From CAVSWT01 sp963777515 (GTDB lineage: Bacteria > Bacteroidota > Ignavibacteria > Ignavibacteriales > Ignavibacteriaceae), in NCBI GenBank assembly GCA_963777515.1, contig CAVZQU010000008.1:331611-395610 (forward strand): a stretch of 64,000 bases of DNA, read 5' to 3'. Both the position numbers and the translations under genes were made by a program. Shown here piece by piece: positions 46,187 through 56,931 of this stretch. Position 1 is the stretch's first letter, and each line of letters starts with the position of its first letter. Under the pieces are notes generated by a model. The model saw nothing but the letters and a program-made list of their open reading frames with translations. It searched no databases and was not told the origin of the DNA.

Positions 46187-48154
46187 TTAACGTAATAGCA
46201 CCATTTTTTTTGTCTGAACAAAATTACCGGCCTTTAATTGATAAAAATATAAACCACTTGGATATTTACTGCCTTCAAATTTTACATTATAATTTCCTGC
46301 CTGTTTATATTCATTAACTAAAGTTATTACTTCACTTCCTAAAACATCAAAAACTTTCAAAGTCAGCCAGCTGTTTACTGGCAACTGCCAACTGATTGTT
46401 GTAGATGGATTAAAAGGATTCGGGTAATTTTGCTCAAGAGAATATTTTTGGTGGAGTTTATTGTTTGATGATTCGACAGCAGTAGCAGAAGAAATGCTGA
46501 AATTTTGTGTACTTAAAACAGTGCTGTCATTATGATCAACTACGGCAATAATACATGAATCACTTGCTGGTCCTGTAACCGACCAGTTGTATGAACCATC
46601 ATTTGTAGTGTTGGCAGTTATTGTTTCCCAGTTGTTACCAGCATCTCTTGATAATTTCAAATCTACAGTTGCTTTATAAAGTATATTCCAATTAATAATA
46701 TCCCATTGTAATTGTATATTAGCACTAATTTGTATTTTCTCGTTTTCAGCTGGAACTTTCATTTTTAAAAATTGAGGAAGCTGAAAGTTAATAACATTAA
46801 ATCCTGCCGGACTTTGCCTATCATGAACCGCCTTTACATATTTGCGGTAAACAGTGTCCTGCGCCATTCGGGAAACCAACACATCTTTTAAATCCATGTC
46901 AATTAATTGTGTATCCTGTGGACGTGAAGAAGCATATTCTTTAACCGAATCTGCAATATTTTTAAATGCTGTTCCGATAGAAGTTATATTTTCACTTGAA
47001 TCAAAAAGGCAAGATTCCCAATCAGCCTGGGATGCAAATGCAGCCCATTGAAGCCAGCCTGAGCCGGAGCGTTGAATTGATTTTAAAGAATTGTTCAATT
47101 CTGTTAAATTAAATTCTTCTAATACTACCGGCTTCTTCACATAAGAATATCGAAGTAATCCTTCAATAAATTCATTAACATATTCCCCCCACCAATTATA
47201 TCCATGTATAGAAGTATAATCTAATAGAGGTCCCATTTTATGCTGATTAAATGCTGTATAAGTTTTATAAAAAGTTCCATCAGGCTTAAATGGTACTGAA
47301 TGTTGATCAAGGCCAACTGTTACCATATGATTTTTATCCGTTGAGCGGAGTGCATCTGTTAATCGGCGTACCCAGTTGTAAGAAATGTCTTCCCGGAAAA
47401 GTTGAAAGTCATAAAAACGTTGCTGCCGTATGATTCCTGATCAACAAAGTTATTGTAAGATGGAGTTTTAATTTGTTGCCAGGATTCGCCTGATAAAGGA
47501 TAATCACTCCATGCACTTTTAAGACTGTCTTCAGTACCATATTTAAAACGAATCCATACACCAAATAAATCTCCCATTATGCCAGAATCCGGCCCGCGAA
47601 CTTCCGGTTCATTTAGTAAATCCCACGAAAATATTGTCGGTTCATCTTTATAACGTTCTCCAATTGCTTTTAGAAAATATTCAAAACCTTGTATGGTTTG
47701 ATCATCAGCAAAATATTCCCAGCTTTGCCATGAAGGTTCGCCTTCCCAGGTATCAAGCAAATCAAAAATTATATAAAGATTATTTTTTTTAGATACTGTA
47801 ATGAGTGTATCCAAAGTTTTAAAGCTCGATTCTTTTAATTGAAATAATTGCGGTTCAAAAACAACAGGAGATAAAAAAATACGGATTATGTTAGCTCCTA
47901 ATCCGGCGATCTTTGCAAGCTGCCTGTCAGTTCGTGCTGAATCAAATTTGCCAATTACATCATAAGCTACATATGGATCCGAATGATAAGTATTCGGGTC
48001 GTAATAATTAACTCCAAATGGAATAAATGTTTTGTGTGAAGAAGCTGTTTCAAAATGCCAGCCATCAGAAGCTACTTTAATAAATTCCTGTCGCAAATAT
48101 TATGATGGGAAAGAAGTTGAAAATAATTGCAGCTAAAATAATCTTTGTTTTCAA
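46187..48154 (-). CDS. GH5-like secreted glycoside hydrolase with T9SS sorting domain (two frameshifts)
   Basis: The reconstructed protein is about 655 residues. A signal peptide in one frame (KTKIILAAIIFNFFPIIIFA, probable TTG start at 48154) shifts near 48092 to FIKVASDGWHFETASSHKTF and a TIM-barrel: FGVNYYDPNTYHSDPYVAY, GANIIRIFLSPV, the acid/base Glu in WDLLNEPEV, then a second shift near 47345 to RLTDALRSTDKNHMVTVGLD and the nucleophile-like Glu in KPVVLEEFNL. This fits GH5/mannanase-like (clan GH-A) enzymes that cut beta-linked polysaccharides. A beta-sandwich and a sorting domain follow; this sorting domain has no palindromic insert (LPVNSWLTLKVFDVLG), which shows the ancestral site. 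Confidence 0.75.
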
Positions 48155-48301
48155 ATTGTTATCCCTTCACTCTTTAATAGAGAAATAAAAATTATTTAAC
48201 AGATGTTTAGCGTATTAATGAACTTTTTAGAGTTGTTGGATTTTCAATTTAACAAATTTGAAGAACTATAAAAATAGCATATATGTTAATTCTGAACTGT
48301 A

Positions 48302-48827
48302 TTAAAGCCTGCCTTTCCAAGCGATTCCTTGAGGAGGTTTGGGGGGTCTTTTTTTCTCAATCGGGATCCATAATTCTTCTTCAGAATCTGGAGCGTTGTT
48401 TTTATATTTTTCTCCCATTACAGCAAAGTGAGGGCGATTATCTAATTCATAATCAGATTCCGGCAGCCAAACACCGAAAATAAATTCGTATGTCTTTTTC
48501 CCTTCGCTTGCAGGGCCTTTGTGAATGAATACTGCATACAGTCCTGTAGGAGTGACAATAGTTTCCATTTCATCAGGAACAAAGTTAAAATCAGTTACTT
48601 CAACTGCAGCCCATTTTTCAAATTCTCATGTTAGGATTAAAATTATTGAAGAAGAGCGGATCATAAATTTCAATTGAATAGAGTTCAATGCCGATTACGT
48701 TTTTAATTTCTTTCCTGTGAGACATAAAGTTGCGCCACAATTCAAATGTTTTATTATTAGCGAAAGACATTTTAATCCTTTTGCCAATAAATTTTTTTTC
48801 TGGCATAATTTCTATTCGCGGTTTCAT
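48302..48827 (-). CDS. GyrI-like/AraC effector-binding domain protein (frameshift near 48625)
   Basis: The start at 48827 (MKPRIEIMPEKKFIGKRIKM) has AAGGA five bases upstream and overlaps the methyltransferase stop by four bases. A single extra base near AGAATTTGAAAAATGG joins it to FEKWAAVEVTDFNFVPDEME and TPTGLYAVFIHKGPASEGKK, ending PPQGIAWKGRL. About 174 residues in all. Stand-alone GyrI-like domains bind small cationic or hydrophobic compounds, and relatives protect gyrase or act as drug sensors. The methyltransferase partner suggests a joint detoxification or modification task. Confidence 0.7.
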
Positions 48828-49547
48828 TTTTCCTTTATTCCTCCAAACGCCGCAAAGCATGAATTCTTATGCAGCAGTTCAACATGACTAAAACCAACTT
48901 TGCGGAGTAAATCCAATTGATAAGTTACCGGCCGGGGAGAATCTTCTTTATCAATATAATCAAAAACTTTTTTCTTATAATCTTCTCCGCCGAGTTCTGT
49001 TAAATAATTTCCGTATCGTTCCCACATCATTTTTTGAACATTTTCAGTTTCATGAAAAACTAAATCCGAAATCCAAACACTTCCGCCGGGAGCAGTTAAG
49101 TTATAAATTTTTTGAAATGTTGTTTCCCAATCATTATCATCCCGCAAATGATGCAATACTGCTGCTGCAAGAATTACATCATATTTATTTTCAGGTAAAT
49201 CAATTGTACGAAAATCACCTTGATATATTTTTATCTTTCCCTTGATTTACTTCCAAAATTCTTTCCTTTGCTTTTTCCAGCATCGGCAGACTGAGGTCAA
49301 CAAGGTCGCAGTCAAAAGGGGAGATATATTGAGAAAGCTTAATAGTATTGTTTCCAGCCCCACATCCAATGTCCAAAACATGTTTAATATTTTTAGTTGT
49401 ATGAAAAGCCGCTTGAGTAATAAGTTCCATTGCTAATGGTGCATCAATCGTTGCCGACTGCCCTGTCTCAAGATTTGAAAACCTTTCAACGTCATTATCA
49501 AATCTTTCTTTTATTTGAGTAACGGATGCTTTGTGTTCATAGTTCAT
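48824..49547 (-). CDS. Class I SAM-dependent methyltransferase (frameshift near 49230)
   Basis: A first frame (MNYEHKASVTQIKERFDNDV, SAM loop VLDIGCGAGNNTIKLSQYIS) and a second (YQGDFRTIDLPENKYDVILA, AVLHHLRDDNDWETTFQKIY, GGSVWISDLVFHETENVQKM) make one protein of about 241 residues. Removing one A from the A5 run in GATAAAAATATATC restores the frame (DKIYQGDF), a typical homopolymer error. The substrate is not evident. It forms a two-gene operon with the GyrI-like gene. Confidence 0.82.
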
Positions 49548-49727
49548 ATTATTATTACAATAAGTTTTTGTTTTAAAATCTAAAGAAAAATATCTTTTTA
49601 TTAAAATAACTTCGTCAAAAATTACTTCAACAAAAATAATTTCAACTCAATGTTATCACTTACTAGGAAGATTTTCTTGCGTTATAGTATAAATCCCCAA
49701 AAATATTTTGTTTGAAAGGCTAAAACT

Positions 49728-52412
49728 ATGAATAGTTTAAAAAGACGTTTTTATGTTCTTACCATATTCCTTTTCATTTTAATTAATGCAATTTATGGCC
49801 AAAGTAAAACTCCTTTTATTAAAGACTTTAGAGTAAACGAACAAGGTGGAAACTCGGTAAAATATTTAATTAGAACTGCAATAAACAATAACAACATTTC
49901 CATGGTTGTATGGTATGATTACAGGGAAGGAACACCAAATATCTATGCTCAATTAGAAAACGCTGATGGTGAATTGATTGGTGGAAATATGAAAGTTAAT
50001 AGCCCGGAGACTAATAACAATTATAATTTCGCAGATGTTTCATATAACGAAGACAATCAATTTTTAGTTGTCTGGGCTGATGGCCGTCATGGGTACGCTA
50101 TTTATGGCCAACTAATAGATGAAAACGGAAATTTTATCGGAGACAATTTCATAATTAATGATGAAAATATTACTTCATATCAAACCAATCCGGCTATTGC
50201 ATCAAATGGTAAAGAGTTTATCGTGGTTTGGAGCGACGAAAGAAATGGTTATTTATATGATATTTATGGCCAGAAATTGGACAAGAATGGAAATAAAATT
50301 GGAAATAATTTCATTGTAAATACTGATTCACAAAGAGTTTCAAATTATAGTCCCGACGTAGCAATAAATAAAAACGGAGCTTTTATTGCGACCTGGTATT
50401 ATTACAAAAACGGATTTTTTGCTCCAGAATCCATAGTAAGGGATAAAGATAACAATATACTTTCTCCCCAGATTGAAGTAAGCGATTCAATCTATAGTTC
50501 TGGTAACAATTACTATCCGCAAACGGCAACGAGTGATTCAGGATTTGCAGTTGTTTGGTATAGAAAAAATAATAGTAACAATTATTATGAGATAGTTGGG
50601 CAATTATTAAATTCAATCGGGGAGAAGATAGACTCTAATTTTGTAATTAACGAAGAAGGTGATTATTCTGCTTATTCACCTTGCGTTGCCGCAGATTCAT
50701 CTGGAAATTTTATAGCAACCTGGTATGATTATAGAAATAAATACGCACAAATTTATTCACAAAAATTTGTAGATAATAAATTTTCGGGTGCTAATTTCAA
50801 GGTTTCTGAAGATGAATTAACTTCCACTAAAAGCCCTATAGCATGCGCAATGAATGATTCCGATAATTTAATTTCCGCCTGGTTGGATTATGGAGAACCA
50901 ACACAATATAGAATTTTATCCAGGTTAATTGACTCAACTGAACAGCCCATCAATGCTAGTATTAGAGTGGATATGGATTCATTATCAAGTACAGAAAGTG
51001 ACCCTACACTTGCTGTTATGGATGACGGGAGTTTTGTAATTGTATGGACTGATAAAAGAGATAGGAATTACAAAACATATTTTCAAAGATATGATGCCGA
51101 AGGTAATCCTTTGGGAACTAATGTAAATAATGATGACAAAAATTCCCAGTACAATCCTAGTATTGCACAATTGAAGGACGGGAACTTTCTTTTAGTTTGG
51201 AGAGAATATTCCCGTAATACTTATAACCAATATGAAGTTTTAGGGCAAAAATATTTTAAAACCGGTGAAAAAATAGGAGACACATTTTTTATTTCATCTA
51301 TTGATAGAAAAGGCGATGTATATTCTACAGATGTATGTTCAAACAGCAATGGAGAAGCTGTGGTCACCTGGCAAAAAAGATTTAGCAATGTATATTATAC
51401 CGTGGCTAAAAAATTTGACGCAGATGGCAGCATAGCTAAAGATTGTTTCCTGGTAACCAATGACACTACTTCATATAACGGCCCACCCAAAGCCGGGATT
51501 GATTCGGTTGGAAATTTCGCAATTACTTACCATAGCTATAAAAATAATAACTATGATATTTTTCTGGAGCGATTTAACAGTGCTGGAGAACAGCTTGATT
51601 CTGGAATTGTCGTTAACGACGATAATTCATTAAGCACTCAATATGACCCAGATATATCTGTAAATCCAGCGGGAGATTGTATGGTTGCATGGTATGATTA
51701 CAGAAATCAAAGTGGAATATATTTTCAGAAATATAAAAACATTGGGTCGGTTGATTCATTTGAAAAAGTAGATTCAAATATGGCAGTTTCAGATTCTTAC
51801 ATGGCATACGGTGCACCAGCAGTAAGTATGCAGGATAACGGAGAGTTTGCTATTTCATGGAGTAAGTCGAATGGATCTATTGACTAATTCATTCTATGAT
51901 TTGAGTTTCAGATTATATCAATTCAGACTTAACTCCGCTTACAGATATTATGCATGCAACAATATCTCAAGAGAGAGATCAAATAAACCAAGATATTGCT
52001 TTCAAAGACAATAAAATTTTTAATGTGTGGGCAGATAATCATGAGCCGGGAGTTGGATATGATATTTGGGCGAATGTATATAACCTTAGTGATTTAGTAA
52101 CAGGAGTTAATGATAAAATGAGTAAAGAACCAACAGAGCTTTAAGCTTTCGCAGAATTATCCCAATCCGTTTAACCCCAGCACAACAATAAAATATTCTA
52201 TCCCTGTAGGGACACAGCGCGCTGTGCCCTTACAGTTAAAAGTGTATGATATGCTTGGAAGAGAAGTTGCAACACTTGGTTAATGAAACAAAAGCCCCGG
52301 GCAATTATGAAGTAACTTTTAATGCAACCAGACTTGGCAAGCGGAGTGTATTATCTATCGGCTAAAAGCCGGTAATTTTATTCAAACAAAAAAGATGATT
52401 TTACTGAAATAA
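49728..52412 (+). CDS. Secreted beta-propeller-like protein with T9SS sorting domain (several frameshifts at the 3' end)
   Basis: A signal peptide (MNSLKRRFYVLTIFLFILIN) is followed by about 700 residues of a repeated motif near every 55-60 residues: WYDYREGTPNIYAQL, VWADGRHGYAIYGQL, VWSDERNGYLYDIYGQKL, TWYDYRNKYAQIYSQKF, VWTDKRDRNYKTYFQRY. This is a WxDxR-Y-I/V-Q type propeller or beta-solenoid common in Bacteroidota surface proteins. The frame ends at 51887, continues in other frames through QFRLNSAYRYY and MHATISQERDQINQDIAFKD, and the sorting domain (LSQNYPNPFNPSTTIKYSIP, LKVYDMLGREVATL, YYRLKAGNFIQTKKMILLK) runs to 52412 with more shifts. It bears a palindromic insert. The clustering of breaks at the 3' end may mean real decay. 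Confidence 0.65.
52206..52233. repeat. 28-bp palindromic element inside a sorting domain (site 1)
   Basis: Core GACACAGCGCGCTGTGCC. Read on the plus strand as VGTQRAVPLQ between YSIP and LKVYDMLG, the same frame as minus-strand copies. Confidence 0.88.
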
Positions 52413-52445
52413 TAGCAAATTTCGCTGTAATTAATGGGTAATTTA

Positions 52446-52477
52446 TTTGAAAGAACAAATCTGATTTGTTCTTTCAA
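52446..52477. terminator. Perfect long hairpin between genes
   Basis: TTTGAAAGAACAAATC / GATTTGTTCTTTCAAA, a 15-bp stem with almost no loop, flanked by A/T runs. It lies 33 bp after the sorting-domain stop. Confidence 0.65.
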
Positions 52478-52574
52478 ATTATAACTATTAAAAATACTTT
52501 CCGTTAATCAGATATTTTAATATTTTCCATCCATATCCACTTCTGTAAAAATTAGTTTTAATAATAGATTTAAA

Positions 52575-54245
52575 ATGAAAAACGAACCTTTTGAAATTGG
52601 TTGCCAGGCTTTATCCATGGGTGAATGGGAAAAAGCAAGAGAATGTCTGGAAGAAGCGGTTAAAATAGATGCTTCGCCTGATGTTTTGGAAGAACTTGCC
52701 TGGGCCTGCTGGTGGCTTAATGACACAGCAAGTGTCTTTGAGTTTCGTACAAAAGCTTATAATCTATTTTTAGAAAAAGAAGACCTGCTTGGTGCGGCGA
52801 GAAATGCTTGCTGGATAGGAATTGATTATATTGAATTCAAGGGTGAATTTGCAATAGCAAGCGGCTGGTTTAAAAGAGCCGAGAGTCTGCTTGAAGGTCT
52901 GCCCGAATCATGGGAACATGCTTTAATGAAGATCTTAAAGGCCAGGTGGGCTTTTCAAGTCGACAAGAATACAGAACTAGCATTTCAACTTCTAGATGAA
53001 TCATTAACACTAAGCAAATCTCATAGTTATATTGATGGAGAAATGCTTGCCGGAGCATTAAAGGGATTTATTTTAGTTGTTGAAGGAAAAATCTCTGAGG
53101 GCATGCCTCTGCTTGATGAGGCAACATTGCTGGCGACAACTTCTGAAAAATCTGATATTAATATAACAACTGTTACTTGCTGCTTTTTAATTGATGCCTG
53201 CGAACGTGTCCGCGATTATGAAAGAGCTAGTCAATGGTGCAACAATGTAAAAGAAATTTGCAAAAAATGGAGATTTAAAGCCATGTTTGCAAATTGCAAA
53301 ATGAAATATGCCGGAGTATTAATATCACAAGGGAAGTGGACGGAAGCTGAAGAAGAATTGTTGTCTGCTGTTTCAGAATTAAAAGCATTAAGGCCTGTCT
53401 CAATTAATGCTTGTAATGTTAGACTTGCTGATTTAAAGAGAAGGCAAGGCAAATGGAATGAAGCAGAAAAGTTATTAAACGAAGTTGAATCACATCCGCT
53501 TAAACCGTTATTTCTTTCTGCACTTTACTATGATAAAGGGGAATATGATAAAGCATTAGATTTAGTTCAAAAATATTTGCGCAGAATTTTTGTTAAAGAA
53601 AAAGCCGAAAGAACTGTAGGAATTGAACTGCTTTTGCGAATTTATATTAAGCTGGGGAATATTGAAGAAGCTCAACAAATACTAAATGAATTAAATAATA
53701 TAGCTGAAAGTATAGATACTCTTCCTTTAAAAGCTGCATTTCTCAGTGCAAATGGCCTTTTTAAATCAGTAATTAAAGAATATGAAACAGCAAGACAAAA
53801 TTTTGAAGATGCTATAGATATTTTCGATAAAATAAAACTTCCTTTCGAATCATCAAGAAATAGAATAGATCTAGCAGAAGTGCTAATTAAGCAAGACAGG
53901 CCAGCTCAAGCTGAAGGAGAATTAAACTTGGCTGGAGCTAAGTTTAAAGAGCTTGGGGCAGAAAAAGATTTTGAAAAAGCAAAACAAACTCTTAAAAATT
54001 TATACAAAAATAACTTAATTGATTCATCAAAAAACAAATATGAATTTACGGGAAGAGAATTAGAAATTTTAAGATTAATTTCAGAAGGGAAAAATAATGA
54101 AGAGATTGCAGAAAAACTTTTTTTAAGTATCCGTACAGTCGAAAAACATCTTACTAACATTTACAGCAAATTAGGGATATCAGGAAAATCCGCCCGTGCT
54201 TTTGCCGCTTCCTTTGCAATAAAAAATAAATTGATATTTACTTAG
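52575..54245 (+). CDS. LuxR-family regulator with N-terminal TPR array
   Basis: In 556 residues there are about ten TPR-like helical repeats (QALSMGEWEKARECLEEAVK, GVLISQGKWTEAEEELLSAV, RIYIKLGNIEEAQQILNELN, KSVIKEYETARQNFEDAIDI) and a C-terminal LuxR/GerE helix-turn-helix (FTGRELEILRLISEGKNNEE, IAEKLFLSIRTVEKHLTNIY, SKLGISGKSARAFAASF). There is no receiver domain and no NACHT/AAA ATPase as in MalT-type proteins, so signal input probably comes through TPR protein contacts. It is cytoplasmic. Its 3' end overlaps the convergent arsR gene by eight bases. Confidence 0.85.
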   Translation: MKNEPFEIGCQALSMGEWEKARECLEEAVKIDASPDVLEELAWACWWLNDTASVFEFRTKAYNLFLEKEDLLGAARNACWIGIDYIEFKGEFAIASGWFKRAESLLEGLPESWEHALMKILKARWAFQVDKNTELAFQLLDESLTLSKSHSYIDGEMLAGALKGFILVVEGKISEGMPLLDEATLLATTSEKSDINITTVTCCFLIDACERVRDYERASQWCNNVKEICKKWRFKAMFANCKMKYAGVLISQGKWTEAEEELLSAVSELKALRPVSINACNVRLADLKRRQGKWNEAEKLLNEVESHPLKPLFLSALYYDKGEYDKALDLVQKYLRRIFVKEKAERTVGIELLLRIYIKLGNIEEAQQILNELNNIAESIDTLPLKAAFLSANGLFKSVIKEYETARQNFEDAIDIFDKIKLPFESSRNRIDLAEVLIKQDRPAQAEGELNLAGAKFKELGAEKDFEKAKQTLKNLYKNNLIDSSKNKYEFTGRELEILRLISEGKNNEEIAEKLFLSIRTVEKHLTNIYSKLGISGKSARAFAASFAIKNKLIFT

Positions 54246-54588
54246 GCGGATTTATATTAACAATATCTTCACTAATTGTTTTAAAAAATTCAGCTAATTG
54301 CCCCGTCGTCTCAGTGTTAATTGCACAGTAAACATTCTTCGCTTTTTTAAATGTATTTATGAGACTAGTGTGTTTTAATTCTTTGATATGATACGAAACG
54401 GTTGAAATTGGTGTATTCAGCTTTTTGGCGATTTCACTAACGCTGCAGCAGCTATCTGACAAATCGGCATTCTGTGGATCCGAGCAGCTTAATTGTTTAT
54501 CTCTAATAATTTTTAAAATAGTTATTCTTGTCTCTCCCGATAAAGAAGAAAATATTCGGGCTAAGTTTGCATAAGTTTGTTTTTTCAT
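54238..54588 (-). CDS. ArsR-family transcriptional regulator
   Basis: A 116-residue winged-helix repressor: KQTYANLARIFSSLSGETRI, TILKIIRDKQLSCSDPQN, SDSCCSVSEIAKKLNTPIST (recognition helix VSEIAKKL-xxPISTVSYHIKEL) and VYCAINTETTGQLAEFFKTI. A Cys cluster sits just before the recognition helix (C-x10-CC), suitable for soft-metal or arsenite sensing, although the classical ELCVCDL motif is absent. It is divergent from the flavin monooxygenase gene, with an operator expected in the 237 bp between them. Confidence 0.88.
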   Translation of the reverse strand: MKKQTYANLARIFSSLSGETRITILKIIRDKQLSCSDPQNADLSDSCCSVSEIAKKLNTPISTVSYHIKELKHTSLINTFKKAKNVYCAINTETTGQLAEFFKTISEDIVNINPPK

Positions 54589-54825
54589 AGAGTTAAATTT
54601 TTATATTTCCAAAAGTATAGAAATGTTCTGAATAAAAAAAGATGGCTCATTTAATCTCAGTAAATTTTTTCGGCTGAAGTAAAATATGAATTTAAATTAG
54701 AAAAAAATGAACATGACGAATTGTCCTATCTATAATTACGTGCTGATAAAAATTAAATACGTAGTACCTCTGATTCATTAACTGTTTTTACCTTCTATTT
54801 TGCCAATTAAAAATAGGAGGTTAAA

Positions 54826-55911
54826 ATGAAAGAACATGAAACAGAAAAAATTAAAGTTGTTGTTATTGGTGCTGGACAAGCGGGTTTATCCGTAGGATAT
54901 TTTTTGAAGAAAAATAACATCCCTTTTGTAATTCTTGATGCAAACAAACGAGTTGGAGATTCATGGAGAAAAAGATGGGATTCTCTTCACTTGTTTACAC
55001 CAGCCAAATTTGACGGACTAGCTGGAATGCCTTTCCCAGCTCCTCCGAATTCATTCCCCACAAAAGATGAAATGGCTGATTATTTAGAAAATTATGCAAA
55101 ACAATTTGATCTGCCAGTTCAAACAGAAATTAAAGTGGATGGGCTTTCAAGAGAAGGAAATTACTATTGCATAACTGCGGGAGAAAGACATTTTCAAGCA
55201 GAACATGTTGTGGTCGCAATGTCAAATTACCAAAATCCAAAGATACCGGATTTTGCTAAAAATCTTAATCCAGACATTGTACAATTACACTCTTATGATT
55301 ACCGCAACCCAGATCAATTTCAAGAAGGAAATGTGCTTGTTGTTGGTGCCGGTAATTCAGGGTCTGAATTAGCACTTGAGGCAGCAAAAAATAATCATAA
55401 AGTTTGGTTATCAGGAAGAGATACGGGGCATCTCCCATTCAATATAGAAAGCACAATTGCTCAAGCGATTCTAATAAGATTAGTAATACGGTTTTTATTT
55501 CATAGAGTACTATCAACCAGTACACCAATAGGAAGAAAAGTTCGTCCAAAATTAACCTCTATGGGAGGCCCTTTAATTAGAAATAAACCCAAGCAATTTG
55601 TTGTTGCAGGAATTAAGCGGGTTCCAAAAGTTATCGGTGTTCAAGATGGACTTCCATTATTAGAGAATGATGAAATAGTTAAAGTAAAAAACGTAGTTTG
55701 GTGCACGGGCTTTCATCCATCATTCTCATGGATTGACATCCCTGTCTTTAAGGATAGAGAGCCGATGCAGGTACGCGGCATCATAAAAAATGAACCCGGA
55801 TTATATTTTACAGGATTACATTTTCTTTATTCATTATCTTCTGCAATGATACATGGGACAGAAAGAGATGCGGAGTACGTGGTGAATGAAATTGCAAGAC
55901 GGTTATATTAA
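54826..55911 (+). CDS. Flavin-containing monooxygenase-like oxidoreductase
   Basis: The start follows a strong AGGAGG site. The 361-residue protein has an N-terminal FAD fold (VVVIGAGQAGLSVGYFLKKN), the FMO-type RVGDSWRKRWDSLHLFTPAK and a second dinucleotide site (VLVVGAGNSGSELALEAAKN), ending GLYFTGLHFLYSLSSAMIHG. This is the YUCCA/CzcO-like or ArsO-like single-component monooxygenase family using NADPH and oxygen. Pairing with a divergent Cys-rich ArsR suggests induction by a metal(loid) or an electrophile; ArsO-type proteins occur in such pairs. The substrate is not proven by sequence. Confidence 0.87.
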   Translation: MKEHETEKIKVVVIGAGQAGLSVGYFLKKNNIPFVILDANKRVGDSWRKRWDSLHLFTPAKFDGLAGMPFPAPPNSFPTKDEMADYLENYAKQFDLPVQTEIKVDGLSREGNYYCITAGERHFQAEHVVVAMSNYQNPKIPDFAKNLNPDIVQLHSYDYRNPDQFQEGNVLVVGAGNSGSELALEAAKNNHKVWLSGRDTGHLPFNIESTIAQAILIRLVIRFLFHRVLSTSTPIGRKVRPKLTSMGGPLIRNKPKQFVVAGIKRVPKVIGVQDGLPLLENDEIVKVKNVVWCTGFHPSFSWIDIPVFKDREPMQVRGIIKNEPGLYFTGLHFLYSLSSAMIHGTERDAEYVVNEIARRLY

Positions 55912-55935
55912 ATATTAAGTAAAACAATTACTTAT

Positions 55936-55963
55936 GGCAGGACGAATAATTATTCGCCCATAT
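55936..55963. repeat. Degraded 28-bp palindromic element
   Basis: Core CGAATAATTATTCG is intact, but the GTAG/CTAC ends have decayed to GGCA and ATAT. Same subfamily as 17818 and 23495. It marks the left edge of the delta-60-repeat pseudogene. Confidence 0.65.
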
Positions 55964-56637
55964 TGATCAATGCTATTCAGTAAAAATTCAATCGAATGGA
56001 AAAATTATTGCTGTTGGTAAAACTGCTGTAAACGGAAGCAATGATGACAAAGCTTTGGTTCGCCTTAACACCGATGGAACTTTGGATTATACATTTGGAA
56101 CTGGGGATGGTAAAATAAATACTAACATTGGATTATCGGATGATCAAGGTGATGATTTAATACTACAAGGCGATAGGATTATTACTGGTGGAAGCTCCAA
56201 TAGCACAACATCTCAATATGGAGTTTTCTCTTTAGTTCGTTATTTAAATAATGATATAGTTCCTGTAGAACTTGCTCTTTTACAGCTAATTTTGAAAATA
56301 ATAAAGTGAGATTAAATTGGACAACAGCTACAAAGATAAATAACTTCGAATTTGAGATTGATAAGTCATCAGTAATCAATCAACAGAAAGCTGGGAAAAA
56401 ATTGATTTTGTAAATGGACATGGAAATTCTACAAATACAAATTCGTATCAATATTATGATTCAGATTTAAAAGATGGAATGTATTATTACAGGCTAAAGC
56501 AAATTGATTTAAGTGGGGCGTACAAGTATTCAAATATAGTTAAAGTAAATATAAATGTTCCATTTAAATTTTCTCTAGAACAAAATTATCCAAATCCATT
56601 TAATCCCACAACTAAAATAAGCTATTCAGTTCCCAAT

Positions 56638-56665
56638 ATGGGAGGCGGATCTATGCGCCTTCTAC
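56638..56665. repeat. Degenerate palindromic element (site 1)
   Basis: AGGCGGATCTATGCGCCT core with one CTAC end. Read near MGGGSMRLLQ between YSVPN and LKVYDIPG. Confidence 0.5.
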
Positions 56666-56762
56666 AAACGACATTAAAGGTTTATGATATTCCCGGGAAC
56701 GAAGTGACAACACTTGTTGACAAAAAGCAGCAGCCGGGAATTATGAAGTTGAATTTAACGCT

Positions 56763-56790
56763 GTAGAGATACCTCGATATTCGTCTCTTC
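56763..56790. repeat. Degenerate palindromic element (site 2)
   Basis: GTAGAGATACCTCGATATTC with arm GTCTC. Read as VEIPRYSSL before PSEVYFY, the same frame as the other site 2 copies. Confidence 0.6.
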
Positions 56791-56931
56791 CTAGCGAAGT
56801 ATATTTCTATCGATTAACTGTAAGCTCATTAAGTGAAACAAAAAAAATGATCCTTTTAAAATAGATTCCGTATGGAATTTAAAATTTGATTAAAGATTTT
56901 AGGGTGAGGGCAGTATCTATATCTTTATTCT

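Larger units (their letters stand above)
55964..56864 (+). pseudogene. 5'-truncated delta-60-repeat protein with sorting domain, frameshifted
   Basis: The frame opens without a start codon beside the palindrome: DQCYSVKIQSNGKIIAVGKT, ALVRLNTDGTLDYTFGTGDG and GDDLILQGDRIITGGSSNST, the delta-60 (DUF5122) repeat that forms propellers. It then shifts several times through NFENNKVRLNWTTATKINNF, GMYYYRLKQIDLSGAYKYSN and the sorting domain (FSLEQNYPNPFNPTTKISYS to KKMILLK, stop 56862-56864). Palindrome-like inserts are at both sites. The missing front and at least three shifts make a real pseudogene more likely here than elsewhere. Perhaps a deletion joined it to the monooxygenase region. Confidence 0.7.

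Noticed and set aside
49600..49650. Tandem repeat upstream of the propeller gene (ACTTCGTCAAAA, ACTTCAACAAAA, TTTCAACTC)
   Set aside because: Only two to three imperfect units in AT-rich DNA; not distinguishable from chance.
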